From: Bacteroidales bacterium
GTDB taxonomy: Bacteria; Bacteroidota; Bacteroidia; Bacteroidales; F082
NCBI GenBank assembly: GCA_018400955.1
Contig: JAGYLH010000031.1
Coordinates: 1 to 35,371 of the forward strand
Reading direction: 5' to 3'
Length of the DNA: 35,371 nt
The translations under genes and the position numbers were made by a program. The first letter of the stretch is position 1. Every line of letters begins with the position of its first letter. Below, in pieces: positions 1 to 9,003 of the stretch. The notes under the pieces were generated by a model. That model was not told where the DNA came from, did not search any database, and was given only the letters and a program-made list of their open reading frames with translations.

Positions 1-413
1 AAATTAATATGATCCCTCAAGACATCGGTCGAGTGTTGCTGAATTTGATCAACAATGCATTTTATGCTTGCACTGAGCGAAGTCGAAGTGCGGTTGCGGA
101 ACGGCAGAGAAATCTGACAAGTTTATCAAACCAGTCAGATATAGACAACCATTACGAACCGACCGTCACCATCTCTACCAAAAACCTCGGCGATAAAATC
201 GAAATCCGTGTCAAAGACAACGGCCCCGGCATCCCGGAAGAAATCAAAAACAAAATCTTCCAGCCCTTTTTCACCACCAAACCCACCGGGGAAGGAACCG
301 GGTTGGGATTGTCGCTGAGCTACGATATTGTGAAAGCGCATGGAGGAGAAATCAAAGTTAATAGTACGGCAGGAGAAGGAACCGAATTTATTGTCATTTT
401 ACCATCGCGGTAA
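1..413 (+). CDS. Sensor histidine kinase, C-terminal ATPase part (5' truncated)
   Basis: This is the tail of a histidine kinase that begins upstream of the window; the frame is open from base 3, so the ATG at base 9 is internal. It shows the N-box (NLINNAF), the G1 box (DNGPGIP), the F box (FQPFFTTKP) and the G2 box (GEGTGLGLS) of the HATPase_c domain, which binds ATP for autophosphorylation of the missing histidine. The protein ends 28 bp before the next kinase gene, which has an almost identical ATPase domain. Compared with that paralogue, the segment after NAFYA is about 15-17 residues longer and has an arginine- and serine-rich composition, caused by an in-frame repeat at 71-90. The family assignment is certain; the sensor input cannot be seen. 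Confidence 0.93.
   Translation, partial: INMIPQDIGRVLLNLINNAFYACTERSRSAVAERQRNLTSLSNQSDIDNHYEPTVTISTKNLGDKIEIRVKDNGPGIPEEIKNKIFQPFFTTKPTGEGTGLGLSLSYDIVKAHGGEIKVNSTAGEGTEFIVILPSR
71..90. repeat. Short palindrome-like repeat inserted in a kinase gene
   Basis: The 20 bases beginning CACTGAGCG and ending CGAAGTG have complementary ends (CACT/AGTG). They sit inside the kinase reading frame at a point where both downstream paralogues have no extra residues. Similar short CACTGAGC...CGAAGTG sequences occur as dispersed repeats in many Bacteroidota genomes (recalled from general knowledge, not checked here). Only one copy is visible in this window, so the repeat status is inferred. Confidence 0.5.
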
Positions 414-441
414 TTAAACGAATCATTTAAGCTAAAACAGC

Positions 442-3400
442 ATGAGAAAAAACTATTATTCATATTTCATCGGCATATTAATACTCACGGGGCTTTTTTC
501 CTGCAATCAGCACGCGGGAGACCAAAATGGCCAGGATCCAACAGCTTTCAAAGTACCGGTAACCAGGTCATTTGAGCTTACTGCTCCCCAGTCCATCGAA
601 TGGGAAATTGTGGATGCTGACAGTATTCCGCCCCCACGATCTTACCCGCTGGATATTGATAAATTACCTGTCCGGCCTTTTAGCATTAATGAATTCAAAG
701 CTATCAAGTCACCAATCGAAGAAACCCCATTGGATTATGATCCTCAGAAGAAAATCCCGCTGGAATTTGACACCGTTGCGATTGAAAAGAAAACATCTAT
801 CCTACCCACACCGTTGGTAAGCAGAATGAACAAACCACGTGTCCTGGATGGGACATCTTCCGGTATCTTGCAGCTTTCATCAAGTGAGGGGTTGCCCTCC
901 AACGAAATCAGAAAAATGCTTCAGAACGAAGACGGAACCTATTGGATTGCCACATTTGAAGCCGGACTGTGTTTGTACGATGGCGAAAATTCCTATATCT
1001 ATGATTACAGAAACATCTGGGATATTGCTATGGACCAGGAGGGTAAACTTTGGGTGGCCACAGGAAATAATGGCGTGTATGTGCTGGATTTCAAGAAAAG
1101 AACGGAAACCCATTTTCTGGCAAAGAAAACCATCCTTACCCTGCTTTGTGATCATCAGGATAACATCTGGATGATAGAATGGCAAGAAGCTACCCTGGTT
1201 ATGGATAGTGAAATGAAGCATTTACGGCGAATCGCCAATCCCGGATTTGAAAGAGGGTTTCGATTAATCGAGGATCATAACCACAATATTTGGCTAGGTA
1301 ATTTTAGGGATGGCCAAACCGTATTAAGTGTCATCGGGAAAGGCCGGGAAGACTATACAGACATCTTGAATCGTGGCGCTGGTCATTTTTTTCAGGATTC
1401 ACATCACAGGATGTGGTTATCATTAGGAAATGGAGCAAAGGCTATTTCACTGGAAAATAAAACAGCCACTACCATAGACGAAAGAAATGGGTTTTATGGG
1501 AATGCGAGTTTATATGAGGAAGATAATCAGGGAAGGTTATGGATTATAAAAAGTGATACCATAAAGGTGCTCAGTAAAGATCGCACACAAATGAAAACAA
1601 TAGTCACAAATAGTCCTGTTAATTTACCTCAAAAATTTGGCTGTTCATTGAAAGATGCAAAGGGGATAATCTGGATAGGTACACTTACTAAGGGTATTCT
1701 GCTGATAGACCCGGATGGGCCTTTGCCCGAACATCTCGACGTTTCGAATGGTTTGACCAGTAGCGAAATCTGGAGTTTCGAACAGGATCATCGGGGAAAT
1801 ATTTGGATGGGTTCGCGAAACAACATAGATATTTTTAGTCCTTCAACAGGAACCATTAGATCAATCGGTCAGTCCATAGTATATAATAATTCAGCTAACA
1901 ATAGAATTTCGTTCATCAGGGAAATAGAGAAGGATAAAATTTTCGTCGATGGCGTACACGGTTTTTATTTAATTGACCGAAACGAAAATGTAATAACCCG
2001 TTATCTGAATGATGTTAACCTGGTAAACCGGGTATTTGGTGCCTTGAAGGATGAAACAGGGGCTTACTGGTTAAGCTCTTCAAATGGATTAGTGGTGTAC
2101 AATCCTGAAACAAACAGTTTAAAGATGCTCCCGGGCTTATCTCCTCATTTGGATAGCAGAAGGGTTATTTGTATTGAAGTTGATGGATCAGGACGTTACT
2201 GGGTTGGTACAGATAATGGTCTGGCTATTATTGACCCTAAAAAAAACACCATCCAAAATTTACGGGAAGAGGAAGGTTTGTGCCATAACAACATCATGAA
2301 AATGATGCAGAGAGAGGATGGTAAATTGTGGGTGGCAACTACTGATGGTCTTTCGGTTATTGATCCTGTCAATCAAACCATCACCAACCTGGGTGAAGCA
2401 GAAGGCCTCATGCCGGATGAACTCTACGATTTACGCGAAAAGGAAGGGACTGTGTACATTGGTAGTGTAAATGGGCTCATACTGGTAACACCCCCATCTG
2501 ATCAAAATACTCCCTGGGATTTTTTCAGGTATGCTGAAGCGCAAGGCTTTCCATCAAACGACTATAAACGAAATGCAAGTTTGCACCGGAATAACGGGCA
2601 ACTTTGGTTTGGTACCTCGCCCCGGGATAAGTTGACTATTCTAACGCAGGATCCGTTGACAGATACCGAGACATGTTCGGTTGCTATTACCGGGTTGCGT
2701 ATCTTGGATGTGAACCCTTCCTTCGAAAGTAATGCAACATTTCTGCCCTATTTTGAAAAAGAAGACACGCTGTTGTCCGGCGATGGCAAACAAGTTTTTA
2801 CGAAAAATACGCTTCCACCGGATTCAGGCTATGTTTTTAAAAATAATTTCCAATGGGATAGCCTTTCCTTACCTTATAGAATGCCTTTGGGGCTCAGGCT
2901 TCCCTACAACCAGAATTCCTTAAAGTTCAGCTATACCAACCTAAGTGTACTCAACAGGGATAAGATCGTCTACAGGTATATTTTACAGGGGGCGGATAAT
3001 TTTTGGATTTATAATAAGGATATTTCTACTTCAAAAACATATTTTAACCTATCGCCGGGTATGTACACTTTTAAAGTAGAGTCCAAAATAAATAATGGGA
3101 CATGGAGTACACCTGCTGAATTCAGTTTTACCATTCTTCCTCCCTGGTGGCAAACCTGGTGGGCCTATGGTATTTATAGTTTATTATTTATCTGCGGGGT
3201 ATTAATAGCAGATCGTTTCCAAAAACAGCGGCTTATCCGGATTGAAAGGCGAAAAGCGCAAGTCAGGGAATTGGCTCAGGCAAAAGAGATTGAAAAAGCA
3301 TACCACGAACTCAAAACGACCCAGTCGCAACTCATCCAATCCGAAAAAATGGCCTCGCTTGGAGAGCTTACCGCAGGCATTGCCCATGAAATTCAAAACC

Positions 3401-4110
3401 CGTTGAACTTTGTGAATAATTTTTCGGAGGTAAGTTTGGAAATGATTGATGAAATGTGGGAAGAAATTGAAAAGGGTGATATGGAAGAGGCAAAAGCTCT
3501 TGCAAATGATGTAAAAAGTAACCTCGAAAAAATCAACCACCACGGCAAGCGTGCCGATTCCATTGTAAAAGGCATGCTGCAACACAGCCGCATCAGCACA
3601 GGACAAAAAGAACCAACCGATATCAATGCCCTGGCGGATGAATATTTACGGCTGAGTTATCATGGATTGCGCGCAAAGGATAAATCCTTCAATGCGGATT
3701 TCAAAACCGAATTTGACCCGGATTTGCCTAAAATTAATATGATCCCTCAAGACATTGGTCGAGTGTTACTGAATTTGATCAACAACGCTTTTTACGCTGT
3801 TAATGAACGAAACCTGTCAGGTTTGGACGGCGGGAAAACCTACAAACCCACTGTTACTGTCACAACCAAAAACCTCGGCCACTGGATTAATATCATGGTA
3901 AAAGACAACGGCAATGGTATTCCTCAAAAGATACTGGCTAAAATCTTTCAACCCTTTTTCACCACCAAACCAACCGGGCAGGGAACAGGCCTTGGTTTAT
4001 CATTGAGTTATGATATTGTGAAGGCACATGGTGGAGAGCTGCTAGTGAAAACAGAGAATGATCAGGGAACAGTGTTTATTATTCAACTACCAATCCAACA
4101 TTCACAATGA
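442..4110 (+). CDS. Two-component regulator propeller sensor histidine kinase
   Basis: This 1222-residue membrane sensor kinase has an N-terminal signal ending in LTGLFSC, which resembles a lipobox. A long run of propeller repeats follows (residues about 140-700, with motifs such as WIGTLTKG and WVGTDNGL), then a Y_Y_Y domain (about 830-895) and one membrane segment (about 905-925, after PPWWQTWWAY). A HisKA domain follows with the phosphoacceptor in AHEIQNP (about H982). The HATPase_c domain has its N-box near residue 1111, plus DNGNGIP and GQGTGLGLS. There is no receiver or DNA-binding domain, so it must act on separate regulators, probably those at 6537-7947. The periplasmic propeller presumably binds a ligand that is not known. 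Its stop overlaps the start of the next gene (ATGA), showing translational coupling. Confidence 0.95.
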   Translation: MRKNYYSYFIGILILTGLFSCNQHAGDQNGQDPTAFKVPVTRSFELTAPQSIEWEIVDADSIPPPRSYPLDIDKLPVRPFSINEFKAIKSPIEETPLDYDPQKKIPLEFDTVAIEKKTSILPTPLVSRMNKPRVLDGTSSGILQLSSSEGLPSNEIRKMLQNEDGTYWIATFEAGLCLYDGENSYIYDYRNIWDIAMDQEGKLWVATGNNGVYVLDFKKRTETHFLAKKTILTLLCDHQDNIWMIEWQEATLVMDSEMKHLRRIANPGFERGFRLIEDHNHNIWLGNFRDGQTVLSVIGKGREDYTDILNRGAGHFFQDSHHRMWLSLGNGAKAISLENKTATTIDERNGFYGNASLYEEDNQGRLWIIKSDTIKVLSKDRTQMKTIVTNSPVNLPQKFGCSLKDAKGIIWIGTLTKGILLIDPDGPLPEHLDVSNGLTSSEIWSFEQDHRGNIWMGSRNNIDIFSPSTGTIRSIGQSIVYNNSANNRISFIREIEKDKIFVDGVHGFYLIDRNENVITRYLNDVNLVNRVFGALKDETGAYWLSSSNGLVVYNPETNSLKMLPGLSPHLDSRRVICIEVDGSGRYWVGTDNGLAIIDPKKNTIQNLREEEGLCHNNIMKMMQREDGKLWVATTDGLSVIDPVNQTITNLGEAEGLMPDELYDLREKEGTVYIGSVNGLILVTPPSDQNTPWDFFRYAEAQGFPSNDYKRNASLHRNNGQLWFGTSPRDKLTILTQDPLTDTETCSVAITGLRILDVNPSFESNATFLPYFEKEDTLLSGDGKQVFTKNTLPPDSGYVFKNNFQWDSLSLPYRMPLGLRLPYNQNSLKFSYTNLSVLNRDKIVYRYILQGADNFWIYNKDISTSKTYFNLSPGMYTFKVESKINNGTWSTPAEFSFTILPPWWQTWWAYGIYSLLFICGVLIADRFQKQRLIRIERRKAQVRELAQAKEIEKAYHELKTTQSQLIQSEKMASLGELTAGIAHEIQNPLNFVNNFSEVSLEMIDEMWEEIEKGDMEEAKALANDVKSNLEKINHHGKRADSIVKGMLQHSRISTGQKEPTDINALADEYLRLSYHGLRAKDKSFNADFKTEFDPDLPKINMIPQDIGRVLLNLINNAFYAVNERNLSGLDGGKTYKPTVTVTTKNLGHWINIMVKDNGNGIPQKILAKIFQPFFTTKPTGQGTGLGLSLSYDIVKAHGGELLVKTENDQGTVFIIQLPIQHSQ

Positions 4111-6472
4111 TAAACAAGTGTTTTTTAGTACTTTTAATTATAACAGGCATGTGGCTTCGATTGCCAGTCCTGGGATCAGAATTGTCTGATTTTGACTTTG
4201 CCGATACAGTCAGGATTCATCAATCCATTGAATTGTCCTATCGGTTTTATGAAGATTTTAATAATGACAGCAGTTTGTTCTACGCTGCAGATGCGTTGGT
4301 TTTGTCAAAGCAATTGTTTCATCTGAAGAGTGTTGAATCTGATGAACAACTTTTTAGTAGGATCAGTGCTTTAACTGCAGAAAGTTATGTGCTTTATGCC
4401 CGAGCGAAAACAGAAGTTGATATTCAAGCTGCTGAGGATACATTGATGTCGGGTCTCAATTTACTTAGGGAAAGTAATATCTCAGAAAAAGCCATCATTT
4501 ATTCAGCGCTGGGAAGCATTTACGAGCGCAAAGGGCAGAATGATAAAGCTTTGCGATTCTCCAAAAAGGCCTTGGAATTATATAAAACATCAGGCGACAA
4601 TAAAAGCTATTTGCATCAATTGATTAATGTTGGACTGGTATTGCGGGTAAAGGGCAACTATGGCGAGTCGTTGGAATACCTGATGGAATCGCTCAAAACC
4701 GGTCGGCAAGCAAACGATAGCACGGCCATTGTTGAATCCTTGCTTGCAATGGGTTTTGTGTATGCATTTGTTGAGAAATGGGATGATGCCCTCAAAAGCC
4801 AACAGCAGGCTCTTGCCATATACCAGCAGGCAGATGATCAGTGGGGCATTGCGCGGATACACAACGATATGGGCGTTACCTACGAACTGGCTGGCAAATT
4901 GGATTCTTCAATGGTACATCATCAGGCAGCATTGGCTATCCGTCTCAAATTCAATGACAACTACAATACTTTTGCCAGTTATCTCTATATTGGCGATATT
5001 CTAGCAAAGCAGGGAAATATTTACGAAGCCATTGAATACTATGAAATGGGTTTGCCCTATGGCAATCAGATAGGGTATAAGATTGCGGTTGTTGATGCCA
5101 ATCTGCGTTTGGGAGATTATTACCTGCAATTGTCTGAAATAAACAATTCAATGGAAAAATATGAAATTGCTTTACAAAAAAGCAGGGAAATCGGTGACTT
5201 AACGGGAGAATCAAGAGCCAATATGGGCTTAGCCGGTATAGCCATCATCAATGGGGAATATGCTAAAGCCAATGAGATGCTCAAGCTGGCAGAAAAGACA
5301 GTTCCAAAATCAAATCTGCAAATCAGAAAAGTAATTTATAAAGAGATTGCGGAAACCTATTTTAAACTGGGCGATCATAAAAATGCTTATCTCAACAGCC
5401 TGATTTTTTCGGAAGTAAAAGATTCAGTGCAATCAGCTGAAAACATTTCTAAGATTACCCAATTGGCCAATATTATGGAGTTTGAAAATGAAATGGCGCT
5501 GAAGAAAGAAAGCAACGAAAAGATAATGGCCATTAAGCAAGCGCAGATTAACCGCGAACGGATGACACGCAACATTTTTCTGGCCGGGATGATAATTGCG
5601 GTAGTGCTGGTTTTCATCACCTTTATCAGGTTTATTGAAAAGAAAAAATTGAGTAATAAATTGAATGAATCCCTGAGCAATCTCAGGGCAGCACAAACGC
5701 AGCTCATCCAATCTGAAAAAATGGCCTCGCTTGGCGAACTCACTGCCGGCATTGCCCATGAAATTCAAAACCCGTTGAACTTTGTAAATAATTTTGCAGA
5801 AGTGAGTGGTGAGCTGATTGATGAGTTAAATGAAGAGTTGGCAATGGGTACCGAAGCTTCGGTACAGTTGGCAAAAGAGATAACAAAAGACATAAAGCAA
5901 AACCTCGAAAAAATCAACCACCACGGCAAACGTGCCGATGCCATTGTGAAGGGGATGCTGCAACATTCGAGAAGCAGCACCGGCAAAAAAGAATCAACCG
6001 ATATCAATGACCTGGCGGATGAATATTTGCGGCTTTCTTATCATGGATTAAGAGCTAAGGACAAATCCTTCAATGCCGATTTCAAAACCGAATTTGACCC
6101 GGATTTGCCTAAAATTAATATGATCCCTCAAGACATCGGTCGAGTGTTGCTGAATTTGATTAACAATGCTTTTTATGCAGTAAATGAAAAATGGAAGCAG
6201 GGAACTGATGGGTATAAATCAACTGTATCTGTTGCAACGCTTATGAAGGATGGTCACATCCTGATCTTTGTAAAGACAACGGCAATGGCATCCCCGAAGA
6301 AATCAAAAACAAGATTTTCCAGCCCTTCTTTACCACCAAACCCACCGGGCAGGGCACAGGACTGGGTCTGTCGTTGAGTTACGATATTGTGAAAGCGCAT
6401 GGTGGCAATTTGACAGTGGAGTCTCAGTCAGGTGAAGGAACAACGTTTGCTATCACACTTCCAATTATTTAA
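4107..6472 (+). CDS. TPR-containing sensor histidine kinase (one frameshift)
   Basis: This is a sensor kinase with an N-terminal signal peptide, TPR-type helical repeats (residues about 90-460), a coiled coil, one membrane segment (about 489-510), HisKA with the phosphoacceptor in AHEIQNP (about H551), and HATPase_c. The frame entered at 4107 closes at 6377, but the rest of the ATPase domain ([10 protein letters not shown], the FTTKP box, GQGTGLGLS) continues in another frame to a TAA at 6470-6472. Comparison with the upstream paralogue places the break at an A run at 6272-6274, one A short. With that base restored the protein would be about 788 residues. As written, the truncated product would lack the ATP lid and be inactive. 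It overlaps the preceding kinase by 4 bases. The transmitter is nearly identical in DNA to that of its neighbour. Confidence 0.9.
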
Positions 6473-6536
6473 AAATCAAAGAAATGTTTATATACATTAG
6501 CTTACAAAAAACCAACAAATTTAAATTAAGAGACCT

Positions 6537-6916
6537 ATGAGAATATTGATTGTGGACGATGAAAAGGACATACAGGCACTCTTTGAACAGCGTTTCAGAA
6601 AGGAAATCAAAAATAATGAGCTGGAGCTTGCATTTGCTTATTCAGGGGAAGAGGCTTTGAGTTATCTCACAGAAAAAGAGCAACATGCCATTTTGATTCT
6701 TTCTGATATCAATATGCCGGGCATGAGTGGCCTCGATTTGCTGGCAAAAATTAAACAGAAGTACAGCCAGCCACCGCCAATGGTAATGATGATTACCGCT
6801 TATGGTGACGAAGAAAATTACAATACCGCCATGAAACTTGGAGCAGATGATTTTTGACCAAACCATTAGATTTTAATCAACTAAAAGAAAAAATTAATAC
6901 CATTAAATATGACTAA
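6537..6916 (+). CDS. Single-domain response regulator (one frameshift)
   Basis: This is a CheY-like receiver starting MRILIVDDEKD, with the acidic pocket (DDE), the phosphoacceptor Asp in LSDINMPGMSG, and the conserved Thr in MMITAYGD. The open frame stops at 6857, right before the conserved Lys. One extra T in the run at 6851-6855 would restore a continuation reading L-T-K-P-L-D-F-N-Q-L and ending at a TAA at 6914-6916, giving about 126 residues. The restored end overlaps the next gene by 8 bases. It has no output domain, so it may relay phosphate or act by protein contact, probably downstream of the kinases just before it. Identity as a receiver is certain; whether the frameshift is real is not. 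Confidence 0.88.
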
Positions 6917-7947
6917 AATTCTCGTTGTTGATGATGAAGCCGATCTTGAGATTCTCATCAAGCAAAAATTCAGACAAAAATCCGGCAGCAGGAATATGAA
7001 TTTGTTTTTGCTGTCAATGGACAGGATGCTTTGGATAAATTACTTGAAAATCAAGACCTTGACCTGGTGCTGAGTGATATCAATATGCCTGTGATGGATG
7101 GCCTTACTTTATTAAGTAAACTGAGCGAACAGAACAGTTTATTAAAATCGGTTATTATTTCCGCCTATGGTGATATGGATAATATCCGCACTGCCATGAA
7201 TAGGGGGCCTTCGATTTTATCACCAAACCGGTGGATTTTAATGACCTGGAAATTACCATTGAGAAAACCATCCGGCATGTCAGGCAAATAAAGGAAACAC
7301 TTCAGGCCATCAGGGAGAACAATATCCTGCGCATGTATGTGGATGAAAATGTGCTCAACTTCATGCACAGCCGGGAGTTCGAATCCTCGTTGCTTGCCAA
7401 CGAAAACATGGAAGGTACGGTGGCTTTTATTGATATTTGCGGTTTCACAGCCATCAGCGAAACAGAACCGGCTGATAAAGTGGTTGGCCTGCTAAACGAG
7501 TATTTCGATATCATGGTCAAGGAGATCATACAGGAAAAAGGTATCATCGACAAGTTTATTGGCGACGCCATCATGGCTGTTTTTAAGGGGCCGTTTCATC
7601 TCGACCGGGCCGTTGACGCCTGCCTGGCCATCCGAAATACCATCGATGCCTTGCCGTTGGCGATTGGCAACTCCGGCTTCAAGCCCCATGTTTCAATCGG
7701 CATCAATTCCGGTGAAATGGTCACAGGCAATATCGGGTCGTCCACTTTGCGCCGCTTAGACCATACCGTTATTGGCGATGCAGTAAATATTGCTGCCCGC
7801 CTGCAGGCAGCTGCAGGAGTCAGCCAGATACTCATTACCGAAACAAACTACAAGCTGATAAAAGAATCATTTGTTTGCGAAAAGGTTGGCGATATGCAGT
7901 TCAAGAATAAGGAATCAAAAATTATGGTTTATGAAGTTAAAAGCTAA
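6909..7947 (+). pseudogene. Response regulator with class III adenylate/guanylate cyclase (frameshifted)
   Basis: The start MTKILVVDDEADLEIL is followed by receiver motifs (LSDINMPVMDG, ISAYGD, then F-I-T-K-P) and a class III nucleotidyl cyclase domain. Metal-binding Asp residues lie in FIDICGF and FIGDAIM, and the catalytic Asn/Arg pair lies in VIGDAVNIAARLQ. The substrate, ATP or GTP, is not certain from the sequence. Two frame breaks are seen: an A run at 6976-6980 and a G run at 7203-7207, each apparently one base short. Repaired, the protein would be about 346 residues. The cyclase part alone is open from 7231. This is the likely output of the upstream kinases: phosphorylation of the receiver would control cyclic nucleotide synthesis. 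If the indels are sequence errors, the gene is functional. Confidence 0.85.
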
Positions 7948-8022
7948 AAATTCCGAATTTTGCCGGCAATCTCAAAAATGTGTACTTTTTTTATTACGAT
8001 GTAATTAATTATCTATAAATCA

Positions 8023-8030
8023 TATCTTTG
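8023..8030 (+). promoter_or_regulatory. Candidate Bacteroidota -7 element upstream of the YitT gene
   Basis: TATCTTTG matches the TAnnTTTG -7 consensus of Bacteroidota primary-sigma promoters and lies 55 bases before the ATG at 8086. No clean TTTG -33 box is seen at the usual distance, so support is moderate. Confidence 0.45.
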
Positions 8031-8085
8031 TTCCTTAGTGAGAAAAATTTAATTTGAATAAAAACGATAACAAAACTTTTATAAA

Positions 8086-8973
8086 ATGTCAAAATCGAAT
8101 CGCATACACTGGAAATCAATATTCTCATTATCAGCCATAACATACACCGTGCTGGGTGTGGCCTCAGCTGTTGTGGCATTGCAGGGCTTTATGATCCCCA
8201 ACCATTTTCTTGATGGGGGCGTTACCGGGATTTCAATCCTGATTGAAGAAATTTTCGGCATCCATATCAGCCTGTTGCTTATTGTGTTCAACATTCCATT
8301 TCTGATCATCGGCTATAAAAAAATCGGTAAAACCTTCAGTGTGCATGCTACCCTGGCTGTATTGCTGCTGGCTGCATTGATGACTTTTGTCAGCATTCCT
8401 ACCTTTACAACCGACAAGTTGCTGATAGCCGTATTCGGCGGCTTCTTTATCGGACTGGGCATTGGCCTGGTGATCAGGGGTGGGGGCGTGATTGACGGGC
8501 TTGAGGTGATCGCGCATTACACCCACAAGCGGTCGGGTTTTACAACCAGCGAAATCATCCTCACCTTCAATTCGTTGATAATTCTTGGTGCTGCCATCGA
8601 ATTTGGTATCGAAACAGCTATGTATTCCATCCTTGTGTACTTTACAGCGATGAAGACCTCCGATTATGTGGTTGACGGTTTCGAGGAATATACGGCTCTT
8701 ACTGTGATCTCGGAAGAATTTGAGCAAGTGAAGTCAATCATTGTGAACGACTTTGGCAAAGGCATATCGGTTTACAAAGGTGAGCGTGGCTACCTGCCCG
8801 GTGTTTTTCATGAAAAACATGATACCGATATTGTAATGACCATTGTTACCCGCCTCGAAGTGCATCGCCTAAAGCAGGCCATTTCTTCCGTTGACCCCAA
8901 CGCTTTTTTCTATATTCAAACCATTAAGGAAGTAAAAGGCGGTGTGATAAAATCGGTTGCGGGGCATGCATAG
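8086..8973 (+). CDS. YitT family membrane protein (DUF161/DUF2179)
   Basis: This 295-residue protein has five or more hydrophobic segments in its first 200 residues. These include FMIPNHFLDGGVTGISIL, which is typical of the YitT family, and a glycine-rich GGFFIGLGIGLVIRGGGVIDG. A soluble C-terminal DUF2179 domain follows (about 215-290, including GKGISVYKGERGYL). The family is widespread and of unknown transport substrate. It stands apart from the upstream cluster with its own putative promoter and converges on the hybrid sensor gene, with only 30 bases between the stops and no obvious terminator hairpin. The length is normal for the family. Confidence 0.92.
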   Translation: MSKSNRIHWKSIFSLSAITYTVLGVASAVVALQGFMIPNHFLDGGVTGISILIEEIFGIHISLLLIVFNIPFLIIGYKKIGKTFSVHATLAVLLLAALMTFVSIPTFTTDKLLIAVFGGFFIGLGIGLVIRGGGVIDGLEVIAHYTHKRSGFTTSEIILTFNSLIILGAAIEFGIETAMYSILVYFTAMKTSDYVVDGFEEYTALTVISEEFEQVKSIIVNDFGKGISVYKGERGYLPGVFHEKHDTDIVMTIVTRLEVHRLKQAISSVDPNAFFYIQTIKEVKGGVIKSVAGHA

Positions 8974-9003
8974 CGTGTGAGTAAAATACAACTGTTCAGT
9001 CTT

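Noticed and set aside
6851..6860. Programmed frameshift in the first response regulator
   Set aside because: The T run could be slippery, but three other breaks within 1 kb fall in unrelated A and G runs, so error or decay is simpler.
8233..8727. Long antisense open frame over the YitT gene
   Set aside because: Shadow of a well-supported gene on the other strand; no independent motif.
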